From Roseivivax isoporae LMG 25204 (GTDB taxonomy: Bacteria > Pseudomonadota > Alphaproteobacteria > Rhodobacterales > Rhodobacteraceae), in NCBI RefSeq assembly GCF_000521865.1, contig NZ_JAME01000024.1, positions 19,384 through 83,383 on the forward strand: a DNA stretch of 64,000 bases, given 5' to 3'. Below the pieces are notes generated by a model, which saw nothing but the letters and a program-made list of their open reading frames with translations, did no database searches and was not told where the DNA came from. Below, piece by piece: positions 15,942-24,491 of this stretch. The position numbers were made by a program, and so were the translations under genes. Position 1 is the first letter of the stretch. The number at the start of each line of letters is the position of its first letter.

Positions 15942-17426
15942 TCAGAGAAATGCCGTTTCGTAGAAACTGCGCAATTTCCGGCTGTGAATACGCTCCAGAG
16001 GCATCTCGCGCAACTGTTCCATGGCCCGGATGCCGATTCGCAGGTGCCGACCGACCTGCGTGCGGTAGAAATCCGACGCCATGCCCGGCAGCTTCAGCTC
16101 GCCATGCAGCGGCTTGTCGGAAACGCAGAGAAGCGTGCCGTAGGGAACGCGGAACCGGAACCCGTTCGCGGCGATGGTGGCGCTTTCCATGTCGAGCGCG
16201 ACGGCCCGCGACTGCGACAGCCGCTGCACCGGCCCGCGCGTGTCGCGCAGTTCCCAGTTGCGGTTGTCGACGCTCGCCACCGTGCCCGTGCGCATCACCC
16301 GCTTGAGGTCGAAGCCCGAGAGTTCCGTCACCTCCTCGACCGCGGTCTCGAGCGCGACCTGGATTTCCGCCAGCGCCGGGATCGGCACCCAGATCGGCAG
16401 GTCGTCGTCCAGCACGCGATCCTCGCGCAGGTAGGCATGCGCGAGCACGAAATCGCCGAGGCTCTGCGAATTGCGCAGGCCCGCGCAGTGCCCGACCATC
16501 AGCCAGGCGTGCGGCCGCAGCACCGCGATGTGGTCGGTCGCGGTCTTGGCGTTCGAGGGTCCCACCCCGATGTTCACCAGCGTGATGCCGGCGCCACCGT
16601 CACGTTTCAGGTGGTAGGTCGGCATCTGCGGCATCTTGAGCGTCGGGGGGATCTCGGCGTCGGGATCGGTGATCTCGAAATTGCCGGTGGACACGAAGCT
16701 CGTGTACCCGCTGTCCGGGTCGGCCAGCATGGCGCGCGCATAGGCCTCGAATTCGGTCACGTAGAACTGGTAGTTCGTGAACAGCACGTGGTTCTGGAAA
16801 TGCTCGGGATCGGTCGCGGTGTAGTGCGCGAGCCGCGCCAGCGAGTAGTCGATGCGCTGCGCGGTGAAGGGCGCCAGCGGTTCGCTGCCGTCCGCGCCCG
16901 GCGTGAAGGTCCCGTTGACGATGTCGTCGTTGGTGGAATTGAGATCCGGCACGTCGAAGACGTCGCGCAGGATGAAGGCGGCGGCACCTTCCTGCGGCAC
17001 CGTCACGTCGTCGCGCGCCGCGACCGCGAAATGGATGGGGATCGGCGTCTCCGAGGGGCCCACCTGCACCGGCACGCCGTGATTGTCGATCAGCAGGCGG
17101 ATCTGCTGGCGCAGGTAGTCGCGGAACAGGTCGGGCCGCGTGATCGTCGTGGCATGGGTGCCGGGTGCCGCCACGTGGCCAAAGCTCAGGCGGCTATCGA
17201 CCTTGGCAAAGCTTGTCGTGGTGATGCGCACCTCGGGATAGAAGGCGCGGAAGCGCTTGCGCGGGTGCCCGTGCGCGATCGCGTCGGTGAAGGCGTCGCA
17301 CAGGAAGTCCACCGCCTCGCTGTAGAGCGCGATCAGCCGGTCGACGGCGTCCTCGGGGTTCTCGAAGCTCTGCACCGCGGCCGCGGCCGGCGTCAGCAGC
17401 GGAAGATTGGCCGGAACGTCCTGCAT
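15942..17426 (-). CDS. amn: AMP nucleosidase
   Basis: The 494-residue length and sequence match bacterial AMP nucleosidase, which cleaves AMP to adenine and ribose 5-phosphate and helps balance the adenylate pool. The N-terminal domain (EDAVDRLIALYSEAVDFL and RAFYPEVRITTTSFAKVDSRLSFGHV) is specific to Amn. The C-terminal half is a nucleoside-phosphorylase fold (FVSTGNFEITDPDAEIP, DHIAVLRPHAWLMVGHCAGLRNSQSLGDFVLAHAYLRED, ALDMESATIAANGFRFRVPYGTLLCVSDKPLHGE), with the DMES purine-binding motif. It ends about 130 bases from the HU start and is transcribed in the same direction. No adjacent purine genes are present. Confidence 0.92.
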   Translation of the reverse strand: MQDVPANLPLLTPAAAAVQSFENPEDAVDRLIALYSEAVDFLCDAFTDAIAHGHPRKRFRAFYPEVRITTTSFAKVDSRLSFGHVAAPGTHATTITRPDLFRDYLRQQIRLLIDNHGVPVQVGPSETPIPIHFAVAARDDVTVPQEGAAAFILRDVFDVPDLNSTNDDIVNGTFTPGADGSEPLAPFTAQRIDYSLARLAHYTATDPEHFQNHVLFTNYQFYVTEFEAYARAMLADPDSGYTSFVSTGNFEITDPDAEIPPTLKMPQMPTYHLKRDGGAGITLVNIGVGPSNAKTATDHIAVLRPHAWLMVGHCAGLRNSQSLGDFVLAHAYLREDRVLDDDLPIWVPIPALAEIQVALETAVEEVTELSGFDLKRVMRTGTVASVDNRNWELRDTRGPVQRLSQSRAVALDMESATIAANGFRFRVPYGTLLCVSDKPLHGELKLPGMASDFYRTQVGRHLRIGIRAMEQLREMPLERIHSRKLRSFYETAFL

Positions 17427-17518
17427 GCGCGCCTCGACTTCTGCGGATTGCGCGCAACCTGCCAGCTTGCACCGTCGGGTTCAAGCGGCGGCGGATGCCG
17501 CCACGTCACGCCAGGGAA

Positions 17519-17546
17519 CGGGCCCGCACGCTTCCGCGCGGGCCCG
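17519..17546 (-). terminator. GC hairpin after phoD
   Basis: CGGGCCCGC (17519-17527) and GCGGGCCCG (17538-17546) form a 9-base perfect stem 9 bases past the phoD stop. Only TTCCC follows on the minus strand, so it is a weak or factor-assisted terminator at best. Confidence 0.5.
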
Positions 17547-17554
17547 GGTTGACG

Positions 17555-19105
17555 TCAGATCGCCTGGCCCTCGGGATCGAGCGTGACCGACCACAGCTCG
17601 GTGTCGCCCCGGTCCATGAGCCGCACCGTCATCGCGCCCGACGCGCCGTCGATGTCGACGAGGCCGAAGAACTGCAGGCCCGCCGACGGCGGCAGGTTCA
17701 CCTGGCCCTCGTCCGGCGCCTTCACGAACCGAACCTCGGGCCCGAAGGTCATGTCGAGCGCGTTCGGGCCGAACGTGCCCGCATGCAGCGGCCCCGACAC
17801 GAATTCCCAGAACGGCGCGAAGTCCTGGAACTGCGCGCGCTCGGGCGAGTAATGGTGCGCGGCGGTGTAGTGCACGTCCGCGGTGAACCAGACGGTGTTG
17901 CGGATGCCCGCGACGTTGATGAACCGCAGGATGTCCGCGATGTCGTGCTCGCGGCCCTTGGGCGCGCCGTCCTCGGCATTGGCGACCGCCTCGAACCGCG
18001 TGTCGCCGTCGGCCACCACGAGCCCGATCGGCATGTCGGAGGCGATCGCCTTCCACGTGGCGCGCGAGGCCGCGAGCTCGCGCTTGAGCCAGGCGATCTG
18101 GTTCGCGCCCAGGATCGCGGTCTCGGGCGACCGCTCCTCCTGCAGGTTCTCCGTGTTCGGCCCGCGATAGGACCGCAGGTCGAGGAAGAAGACGTCGAGA
18201 TGCGGGCCATAGGCGATCTTTCGGTAGACGCGGCCCGGTTCCGCCGGCGTATAGCGGATCGGCGTCATCTCGTGGAAGGCGCGCCCGGCGCGGGCGGCCA
18301 GCAGCGCCACCGACCGTTCGGTGTAGCGGTCGTCGAGCTCCTTGGACGCCGACCAGTTGTTGGTCACCTCGTGGTCGTCCCACTGGAAGAAGGTCGGAAC
18401 CTGCGCGTTCATCGCCAGCACGTGCGGGTCCATCATGTTGTACTTCCACTGGCCGCGGAACTCGTCCAGCGTCTCGGCCACCTTGCGCTTCTCGTCGATC
18501 AGCACCGTGTTGCGCCAGGTGCCGCCGTCCTGCAGGGCGACCTCGTCCTCCATCGGGCCATCGGCATAGATCGTGTCGCCGGAATGCAGGAAGAAATCGG
18601 GCGCGTGGCGCAGCATGGTCGCGTAGGTCGCCATCCCTTCGTCGTCGATGCCCCAGCCCTGCCCGGCCGTGTCGCCCGACCACGCGAAGCGCACGTCGCG
18701 CCGGTCCGCGGGCGCGGTGCGGAAGCGGCCCACCAGCGGCTCGGACACCGCGTTCACGTCCGACAGGTCCTGCGCGCGGAAGCGGTAGAAGACGTCCTGC
18801 CCGGCCGGCAGCGAGTCGAGCAGCCGCTTCACGGCAAAGTCGCTCTCGGGCAGCGCGTCGAGCGGCGGCAGTGCGCGCGCATCCGCGAAGCTCTCGGTCG
18901 TGGCGATCTCGACGCTGACGCGCGCGGGACGGTCGGTGCGGGTCCAGACCACGCCCGAACGGGCATCGACGTCGCCCGACTGGACGCCGTGGGTGAAGAC
19001 CGGGCGGGCCTGCGCGCGGCTGATCGCGGGCATGGCGAAGGTGGCGGCAAAGGCGGTGCCGGCCGCGAGGACGGCGCGGCGGCTGGGCCGGATGAGCTGG
19101 GTCAT
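17555..19105 (-). CDS. phoD: Tat-exported alkaline phosphatase D (PhoD family)
   Basis: The 516-residue precursor has a twin-arginine signal (PSRRAVLAAGTAFAATFAMPAISRAQA), so it is exported folded. The mature enzyme begins with the PhoD N-terminal domain (FTHGVQSGDVDARSGVVWTRTD) and continues with the Ca/Fe-dependent phosphoesterase domain: FAWSGDTAGQGWGIDD, FFLHSGDTIYADGP, FFQWDDHEVTNNW and VWFTADVHYTAAHHYSPERA carry the expected metal-ligand Asp, Asn and His residues. It would release phosphate from phosphodiesters or monoesters in the periplasm or outside. It is divergent from zinT over 225 bases. On the minus strand CTGTCATGCGACTCGCGTC (near 19160-19180) faintly resembles a Pho box. Confidence 0.9.
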   Translation of the reverse strand: MTQLIRPSRRAVLAAGTAFAATFAMPAISRAQARPVFTHGVQSGDVDARSGVVWTRTDRPARVSVEIATTESFADARALPPLDALPESDFAVKRLLDSLPAGQDVFYRFRAQDLSDVNAVSEPLVGRFRTAPADRRDVRFAWSGDTAGQGWGIDDEGMATYATMLRHAPDFFLHSGDTIYADGPMEDEVALQDGGTWRNTVLIDEKRKVAETLDEFRGQWKYNMMDPHVLAMNAQVPTFFQWDDHEVTNNWSASKELDDRYTERSVALLAARAGRAFHEMTPIRYTPAEPGRVYRKIAYGPHLDVFFLDLRSYRGPNTENLQEERSPETAILGANQIAWLKRELAASRATWKAIASDMPIGLVVADGDTRFEAVANAEDGAPKGREHDIADILRFINVAGIRNTVWFTADVHYTAAHHYSPERAQFQDFAPFWEFVSGPLHAGTFGPNALDMTFGPEVRFVKAPDEGQVNLPPSAGLQFFGLVDIDGASGAMTVRLMDRGDTELWSVTLDPEGQAI

Positions 19106-19262
19106 GGCGTGTCGCTCCTGACGGTTCTGTCCCGCCGGCCGGGGCGGCCGGCGCAGGGATCAGACGCGAGTCGCATGACAGGCGCGTCGCGCCTTGCGTG
19201 AACTTAATCTTAAGCTTTTGTGACGCGCCACGCGGGGCCGCACCGGAAAGCCGGTTGTCGAA

Positions 19263-19282
19263 TGCTATGTAATATCATAACA
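19263..19282 (+). promoter_or_regulatory. Zur-box-like palindrome upstream of zinT
   Basis: TGCTATGTAA/TATCATAACA form an imperfect 20-base inverted repeat (7 of 10 positions symmetric), 48 bases before the zinT ATG in an otherwise GC-rich region. It resembles the AT-rich TGTTATA-type operators bound by the zinc repressor Zur in alphaproteobacteria. The position would block the promoter when zinc is plentiful. Confidence 0.65.
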
Positions 19283-19330
19283 CACATTGGCGCACCACCG
19301 CGCACAGACGAACCAGAGAGGCACTCACCG

Positions 19331-19996
19331 ATGAACACTCCCCTCCTCCGCGCCGCGGCCACCGCGGCCGGCCTTGCCGCGCTCGTGGCCGCCGCGCCCC
19401 TCGCCGCAGAGACCGCGTCCGACACGCAGGACCATGACCATGCCCACGCGCATGACGATGCCTCGCAGGTCTACAGGGGATATTTCGACGACGACCAGGT
19501 CGCCGACCGGCCGCTGTCAGACTGGGCGGGCGACTGGCAGTCGGTCTATCCGCTCCTGATGGACGGCACGCTCGACCCGGTGATGGAGGACAAGGCCGCG
19601 CATGGCGACAAGACCGCCGAAGACTATCGCGCCTACTACGAGACCGGCTATCGCACCGATGTCGACCGGATCGAGATCGGCGACGGCACGGTGACGTTCC
19701 ACGGCGCGGATGGTCCCGTGACCGGCGACTACGCCTATGACGGCTACGAGATCCTGACCTACGAGAAGGGCAATCGCGGCGTGCGGTTCATCTTCGAGCG
19801 CACGGGCGGGGACGAGGCCGCGCCCGGCTACATCCAGTTCAGCGACCACAGGATCGCGCCCGAAGCCTCGGACCACTACCACCTCTACTGGGGGGACGAC
19901 CGCGCCGCGCTGTTCGAGGAGGTGACGAACTGGCCGACCTACTACCCCGCGCAGCTCGACGCGCAGGAGATCGTCGACGAGATGCTCGCCCATTGA
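19331..19996 (+). CDS. zinT: ZinT-family periplasmic zinc-binding protein
   Basis: The 221-residue precursor has a signal peptide (LLRAAATAAGLAALVAAAPLAAE) and then a His/Asp-rich stretch DHDHAHAHDD that can collect zinc. The remainder is the ZinT lipocalin-like domain: VADRPLSDWAGDWQSVYPLL, then YRTDVDRIEIGDGTVTF, and the C-terminal IQFSDHRIAPEASDHYHLYWGD with the conserved metal-binding histidines. ZinT binds Zn(II) in the periplasm under zinc limitation and hands it to ZnuABC. The znu genes are not in the window. The Zur-like palindrome upstream supports zinc-dependent regulation. ORFs open upstream of 19331 lack a Shine-Dalgarno. Confidence 0.92.
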   Translation: MNTPLLRAAATAAGLAALVAAAPLAAETASDTQDHDHAHAHDDASQVYRGYFDDDQVADRPLSDWAGDWQSVYPLLMDGTLDPVMEDKAAHGDKTAEDYRAYYETGYRTDVDRIEIGDGTVTFHGADGPVTGDYAYDGYEILTYEKGNRGVRFIFERTGGDEAAPGYIQFSDHRIAPEASDHYHLYWGDDRAALFEEVTNWPTYYPAQLDAQEIVDEMLAH

Positions 19997-20006
19997 CGGG
20001 CGCGCT

Positions 20007-20035
20007 GCGACGGGCACGCATGCGCCGCCCGTCGC
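20007..20035. terminator. Hairpin between convergent zinT and ilvE
   Basis: GCGACGGGC (20007-20015) and GCCCGTCGC (20027-20035) form a perfect 9-base stem in the 52 bases separating the two convergent stop codons. There is no T-tract; it probably serves both directions. Confidence 0.55.
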
Positions 20036-20048
20036 GACCCTGTCCGGC

Positions 20049-20918
20049 TCAGGCGCGGACGAGGGTCTCGTAGCTTTCGGCGATCTCGCGGGTCAGCCCG
20101 CCGACCTCGAAAGAATAGTCGCCGATCTGGCCCACCGGGGTCACCTCGGCCGCGGTGCCGGTCAGCCAGCACTGCTGGAAGCCCTCGAGCTCCTCGGGCA
20201 TGATGTGGCGCTCGTGCACCCTGACCTGCCGCTCCTCCAGCATGCCGATCACGGTCTGCCGCGTCAGCCCGTTGAGGAAGCAGTCGGGCTTCGGCGTGTG
20301 CACCTCGCCGTCCTTCACGAAGAAGATGTTGGCGCCGGTCGCCTCGGCCACGTAGCCGCGGTAGTCGAACATCATCGCGTCCGAGCAGCCCTTGGCCTCG
20401 GCCGCGTGCTTGGACATCGTGCAGATCATGTAGAGGCCCGCCGCCTTGGCATGGCTCGGCGCGGTCTCGGGCGAGGGCCGCTTCCACTTGGCGATGTCGA
20501 GCTTGGCGCCCTTCATCTTGGCGTCGCCGTAATAGCTGCCCCATTCCCACGCGGCGATGGCCAGGCGGACCGGGTTGCGCTTGGAGGCGACCCCCATGTC
20601 CTCGCCCGCGCCGCGCCAGGCGACCGCGCGCACGTATGCGTCGGTGAAACCGTTGACGCGCAGCACCTCCTCCTTCGCCGCCTCGATCTCGTCCACGGTG
20701 AACGGGATCTCGAAATCGAGCTCGCGGGCCGAGTAGTGCAGCCGCTCGGAATGCTTGCGCGACAGGAAGATCTTGCCGTTGTAGGCGCGCTCGCCCTCGA
20801 ATACCGAGCTTGCATAGTGCATCGCGTGGGTCAGGATGTGCACGTTCGCGCCGCGCCAGTCCACGAACTGGCCATCCATCCAGATCTTGCCGTCACGGTC
20901 GTCGTAACCACCCGCCAT
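20049..20918 (-). CDS. ilvE: Branched-chain amino acid aminotransferase
   Basis: A 289-residue fold-type IV PLP enzyme that catalyses the last step of leucine, isoleucine and valine synthesis and the first of their breakdown. Visible features are WMDGQFVDWRGANVHILTHAMHYASSVFEGERAY, the PLP lysine K158 in SHAKAAGLYM, and GYVAEATGANIFFVKDG followed by LNGLTRQTVIGML. The ATG at 20918 has a GAGGAG Shine-Dalgarno 8 bases away; the frame extends a further 14 codons without conserved sequence. It is divergent from petP over 174 bases. Confidence 0.93.
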   Translation of the reverse strand: MAGGYDDRDGKIWMDGQFVDWRGANVHILTHAMHYASSVFEGERAYNGKIFLSRKHSERLHYSARELDFEIPFTVDEIEAAKEEVLRVNGFTDAYVRAVAWRGAGEDMGVASKRNPVRLAIAAWEWGSYYGDAKMKGAKLDIAKWKRPSPETAPSHAKAAGLYMICTMSKHAAEAKGCSDAMMFDYRGYVAEATGANIFFVKDGEVHTPKPDCFLNGLTRQTVIGMLEERQVRVHERHIMPEELEGFQQCWLTGTAAEVTPVGQIGDYSFEVGGLTREIAESYETLVRA

Positions 20919-21030
20919 CGCTTTGCTCCTCGGTTTCGGGGACACACCCGGATTTTGCATTTGTTGCGCGGGAAACGTCCGATCCGGACATAAAATTTCC
21001 CAAAATCTGGTTTTCGCTATCAGTCCACGC

Positions 21031-21059
21031 TTGGAATGTCAACAACGCTGACTTAAACT
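21031..21059 (+). promoter_or_regulatory. Candidate sigma-70-type promoter of petP-petR
   Basis: TTGGAA (21031-21036) and TAAACT (21054-21059) are spaced by 17 bases, 34 bases upstream of the petP ATG. The surrounding ilvE-petP gap is AT-rich, as expected of a promoter region in this GC-rich genome. Confidence 0.55.
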
Positions 21060-21092
21060 GCCGATGCAAGCGGCAGACACGGCAGGAGAAGA

Positions 21093-21626
21093 ATGGCACA
21101 GCCGGATCGCGCGCCCCCGAACGGCGGGGAGACGCTGCTGTTTCTCACCGACGAGCAGCTGAGGCAGGGCATCGAGGCGATGTTCTTCGCCTATCGCGGC
21201 TTCACCGCCGATCCCGACCGCATCCTCGCCGAGCTCTGCTACGGGCGCGCCCACCATCGCGCCCTGCATTTCATCAACTGCGCGCCCGGCACCACGGTGA
21301 ACAACCTCCTGTCGATCCTCGGCGTCACCAAGCAGTCGCTGAACCGCGTCCTGCGCACGCTGATCGCCGACGGGCTGGTGGAAAGCCGGGTCGGCCGCTC
21401 CGACCGGCGCGAGCGCCACCTGCACCTGACCGAGGAAGGACGCGCGCTGGAACAGCGACTTTCGGACGCCCAGCGCGCCCGGATGCGCAAGGCCTACCGG
21501 CAGGCCGGGCCCGAGGCCGTGGCGGGGTTCCGGAAGGTGCTGGAAAGCATGATGGATTCCGAGCAGCGCCGCCAGTATCATGCACTCCGTGATGGCCGTG
21601 GCCAGGCATCGGGAGGACGGGAATGA
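21093..21626 (+). CDS. petP: MarR-family transcriptional regulator (PetP-like)
   Basis: A 177-residue winged helix-turn-helix regulator. The HTH is visible in TTVNNLLSILGVTKQSLNRVLRTLIADGLVESRVGRSDRRERHLHLTEEGRAL, where SDRRERHLHLT is the MarR wing. It is followed, with a 4-base ATGA overlap, by an OmpR-type response regulator. In Rhodobacter capsulatus the petP-petR pair has this composition, and petR is reported to be essential for growth and cytochrome bc1 production; assignment here rests on the matching gene pair and on recall. GGAGAAG lies directly before the ATG. The direct DNA targets are unknown to me. Confidence 0.75.
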   Translation: MAQPDRAPPNGGETLLFLTDEQLRQGIEAMFFAYRGFTADPDRILAELCYGRAHHRALHFINCAPGTTVNNLLSILGVTKQSLNRVLRTLIADGLVESRVGRSDRRERHLHLTEEGRALEQRLSDAQRARMRKAYRQAGPEAVAGFRKVLESMMDSEQRRQYHALRDGRGQASGGRE

Positions 21627-22324
21627 GCGATCCGGACGCGCATCTACTGATCGTCGACGACGACGAGCGGATCCGGGGCCTCTTGCAGAAATTCCTGATG
21701 CGGAACGGTTTTCTCGTCAGCGCGGCGCGCGACGCGGCGCATGCGCGGCGCGTGCTGGCCGGGCTTGACTTCGACCTCATCGTGCTCGACGTGATGATGC
21801 CGGGCGAGGATGGGATCAGCCTGACCGCGTGGATCCGCGAGACCCACAGCACACCGATCCTGCTCCTGACCGCGAAATCCGAGACCGAGGACCGCATCGC
21901 GGGTCTCGAGGCGGGCGCAGACGACTACCTCGCCAAGCCCTTCGAGCCGAAGGAACTGCTGCTGCGCATCAACGCGATCCTGCGGCGGATGCCGGACCCC
22001 GTGGGCAGCGCCGCGGCACCCAAGCTCCTGACGCTCGGGCCGATCCGCTACGACATCGAGCGGGGCGAGATGTGGCGCGGCGAGCAACAGGTGCGCCTGA
22101 CGGCGACCGAAAGCCACCTCATGCGGATCTTCGCGGCGCAGCCCGGCGAGGCGCTGTCGCGCACCCGGCTCGTGGAGGACCTGGGCCGCGACCGCGGCCA
22201 GAGCCAGGAACGCGCGGTCGACGTGCAGATCACGCGCCTCAGGCGCAAGATCGAGGACGACCCGAAGCAGCCGCGCTACCTGCAGACGGTGCGCGGCGCG
22301 GGCTACATGCTCTCGCCCGACTGA
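21623..22324 (+). CDS. petR: OmpR-family response regulator (PetR-like), without adjacent kinase
   Basis: The 233-residue protein has a receiver domain with the acidic pocket DDDE (12-15), phospho-acceptor Asp56 in VLDVMMPG, Thr83 in LLTAK and Lys105 in LAKPFEPKELL, then a winged-helix DNA-binding domain (LTATESHLMRIF, then VDVQITRLRRKIEDDPKQPRYLQTVRGAGYML). All phosphorylation residues are intact, yet no histidine kinase is encoded nearby; the upstream partner is the MarR-type gene. This orphan arrangement matches petR of Rhodobacter. It ends with PD just after the wing, the normal length for the family. Confidence 0.85.
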   Translation: MSDPDAHLLIVDDDERIRGLLQKFLMRNGFLVSAARDAAHARRVLAGLDFDLIVLDVMMPGEDGISLTAWIRETHSTPILLLTAKSETEDRIAGLEAGADDYLAKPFEPKELLLRINAILRRMPDPVGSAAAPKLLTLGPIRYDIERGEMWRGEQQVRLTATESHLMRIFAAQPGEALSRTRLVEDLGRDRGQSQERAVDVQITRLRRKIEDDPKQPRYLQTVRGAGYMLSPD

Positions 22325-22387
22325 ACCCGCGGGGGCGGGTCCGAGCGCCCTTGCCCCTGCCCCGGCTTTCGCGCTTTGCTGCGCTCC

Positions 22388-23311
22388 ATGACAACGCTCA
22401 TCACCCATGCCGACGGCCTCACCCACGTGACCCCGGACGGCCACCCCGAACGCGTCGCGCGGCTCGAACACGTGCTGCACGCGCTCGAACCCCTCGGGCT
22501 GCGGCGCGAGACCGCGCCGCTCGCCACAGAGGACGACCTCCTGCGCTGCCATCCGCAGGACTACATCGACCGCATCCGCGCGAAGGTCCCGTCGAAGGGC
22601 GCGGTGCCGCTCGACGCCGACACATGGCTGTCGCCCGGGTCGTGGAACGCGGCCCTGCGCGCGGTGGGCGGCGCGATCCGCGCCGTGGACCTCGTCACCG
22701 GGGGCGAGACCGCGAACGCGTTCTGCGCCACGCGCCCGCCCGGCCACCACGCCGAGACCGCGACGCCCATGGGGTTCTGCCTTTTCGGCACGGCGGCCAT
22801 CGCGGCCCGGCACGCGCTCGACGCGAAGGGGCTGGCGCGGGTCGCGGTCGTCGACTTCGACGTGCACCACGGCAACGGCACTCAGGATCTGCTGTGGAAC
22901 GAGAAACGCGCCTTCTTCGTGTCCTCGCACCAGTCGCCGCTCTGGCCCGGCACCGGCGCGCCGGCCGAGCGCGGGGCGCACGACAACGTGATGAACGTGC
23001 CGCTCGCGCCCGGCACCGACGGCGGCGCCATGCGCAAGGTCTACGAGAGCCGCGTCTTCCCGCGGCTGCGCGACTTCGCGCCCGACCTCCTCATCCTCTC
23101 GGCCGGGTTCGACGCGCATGTGGAGGACCCGCTCGCCAGCCTCGAATGGGAGGAGGACGATTTCCGCTGGCTGACGCGCGAGCTCTGCGCGATCGCGGCC
23201 GAGGTCTGCGGCGGGCGCGTGGTCTCGACACTCGAGGGCGGCTATGATCTGGAAGCCCTCGGCGCCTCGGCACGGGCGCACGTGGAGGAACTGCAGGAGG
23301 CGGCGCGATGA
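22388..23311 (+). CDS. Histone-deacetylase-family amidohydrolase
   Basis: The 307-residue protein belongs to the class II HDAC/acetoin-utilisation/acetylpolyamine amidohydrolase family. The catalytic His pair is in RPPGHHAE, the metal ligands are in VDFDVHHGNGTQ (Asp and His) and SAGFDAH (Asp), and the C-terminal EGGYDLEAL carries the active-site Tyr. It hydrolyses acetyl-lysine or an acetylated amine with a zinc ion in the cytoplasm; the substrate is not evident. The ATG at 22388 follows TGCGCTCC without a strong Shine-Dalgarno, but it is the first in-frame ATG before conserved sequence apart from one four codons upstream. The stop overlaps xseB by 4 bases, so it heads the xseB-ispA-dxs operon. 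Confidence 0.88.
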   Translation: MTTLITHADGLTHVTPDGHPERVARLEHVLHALEPLGLRRETAPLATEDDLLRCHPQDYIDRIRAKVPSKGAVPLDADTWLSPGSWNAALRAVGGAIRAVDLVTGGETANAFCATRPPGHHAETATPMGFCLFGTAAIAARHALDAKGLARVAVVDFDVHHGNGTQDLLWNEKRAFFVSSHQSPLWPGTGAPAERGAHDNVMNVPLAPGTDGGAMRKVYESRVFPRLRDFAPDLLILSAGFDAHVEDPLASLEWEEDDFRWLTRELCAIAAEVCGGRVVSTLEGGYDLEALGASARAHVEELQEAAR

Positions 23312-23559
23312 CCACGCAGGAACCGAAGCCGGTCGAGGAAATGAGCTTCGAGGAGGCGATGGGCGAGCTCGAGCGCGTGGTGGGACAGCTCGAACGCGGC
23401 GACGTGCCGCTCGACCAGTCCATCGCGCTCTACGAACGCGGTGCCGCGCTCAAGAAGCGCTGCGAGGCCAAGCTGCGCGAGGCCGAGGAAAAGGTCGCGG
23501 CGATCACGCTCGACGCCGACGGCGCGCCCGTGGGCACGAAACCCGCCGACGGCCTCTGA
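23308..23559 (+). CDS. xseB: Exodeoxyribonuclease VII small subunit
   Basis: An 83-residue protein with the XseB core PVEEMSFEEAMGELERVVGQLERGDVPLDQSIALYERG followed by ALKKRCEAKLREAEEKV. It forms the helical adapter of exonuclease VII, which degrades single-stranded DNA with XseA; xseA is not in this window. The ATG overlaps the HDAC gene stop and its TGA overlaps the ispA ATG (TGATG). xseB directly upstream of ispA and dxs is widespread in proteobacteria. Confidence 0.93.
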   Translation: MTTQEPKPVEEMSFEEAMGELERVVGQLERGDVPLDQSIALYERGAALKKRCEAKLREAEEKVAAITLDADGAPVGTKPADGL

Positions 23560-24425
23560 TGGCGTTCGAGGCCGGGCGCGCCGCGGCCGAGGCGGCGATC
23601 GAGGCGGGCCTTGCCGCGCGCCTGAAGGATGCGCCCGACCTGCCGCTGACGCGGGCCATGGCCTACGCGCTGTCGGGCGGCAAGCGGCTGCGCGGCTACC
23701 TCGCCATGGAAAGCGCGCGCATGCACGGCATCGGGGATGCGCTCGCCCCCGCTCTCGCGATCGAGGCGGTGCATGCCTATTCGCTGGTGCACGACGACCT
23801 GCCGGCGATGGACGACGACGCCACCCGCCGCGGCCAGCCCACCGTGCACGTGACGTGGGACGAGGCGACCGCGATCCTCGCGGGCGACGCCCTGCAGACG
23901 CTGGGCTTCGAGATCCTGCTCGACCCGGCCTGCCATCCGGACGCGGACGTGCGCGCGGACCTCGCGCTGTCACTGGCGCGCGCCGCGGGCGCGAACGGCA
24001 TGGTGCTGGGCCAGGCGCTCGACATCGCGGCCGAAACGGCAACGGCGCCGCTCGCGCTCGATGACGTGATGCGCCTGCAGGCCGCCAAGACCGGCGCGCT
24101 GATCCGCTGGTCCGCCGAGGCGGGCGCGCGGCTCGCCCGTGCCGATCTCGCGCCAATGACCGCCTATGCCACCGCCCTCGGGCTCGCCTTCCAGATCGCC
24201 GACGACGTGCTCGACGTCGAGGGCGACGCCGCCGCCATGGGCAAGGCCGTGGGCAAGGACGCCGCCGCCGGCAAGGCCACGTTCGTCTCGCTTCTCGGGA
24301 TTGACGAAGCGAAACGTCGCGCGGCAACGCTTGTGGAAGAGGCCTGCGATGCCCTATCTCCGTTCGGAGACGAGGCCCGCGGGCTGATCGGCGCGGCCCG
24401 CTTCGTGATCGACCGGCGTTCCTGA
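23559..24425 (+). CDS. ispA: Farnesyl diphosphate synthase (polyprenyl synthetase)
   Basis: The 288-residue enzyme condenses isopentenyl diphosphate with dimethylallyl and geranyl diphosphate. The first aspartate-rich motif is VHDDLPAMDDD (78-87), the second is QIADDVLDVEGD, and the GGKRLRGYL motif near residue 40 binds the diphosphate. Two residues lie between the Asp pairs and the following Asp in the first motif, in the bacterial FPP-synthase style. It sits between xseB and dxs and so supplies the isoprenoid branch fed by dxs. The ATG overlaps the xseB stop. GGPP synthase activity cannot be excluded by eye. Confidence 0.9.
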   Translation: MAFEAGRAAAEAAIEAGLAARLKDAPDLPLTRAMAYALSGGKRLRGYLAMESARMHGIGDALAPALAIEAVHAYSLVHDDLPAMDDDATRRGQPTVHVTWDEATAILAGDALQTLGFEILLDPACHPDADVRADLALSLARAAGANGMVLGQALDIAAETATAPLALDDVMRLQAAKTGALIRWSAEAGARLARADLAPMTAYATALGLAFQIADDVLDVEGDAAAMGKAVGKDAAAGKATFVSLLGIDEAKRRAATLVEEACDALSPFGDEARGLIGAARFVIDRRS

Positions 24426-24491
24426 CGCAGCGACCGAAGACGCCCGAGCCCGAACGACCGACGCGCGAATCATGGAGGCGCGAGAGCCACG

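Noticed and set aside
19150..19185. Pho box upstream of phoD
   Set aside because: Only one CTGTCAT-like half (on the minus strand) is recognisable; the second half at the required 11-base spacing is too degenerate to call.
21093..22324. MarR gene plus response regulator as a new two-component-like system
   Set aside because: The composition and 4-base overlap match the known petP-petR pair of Rhodobacter.
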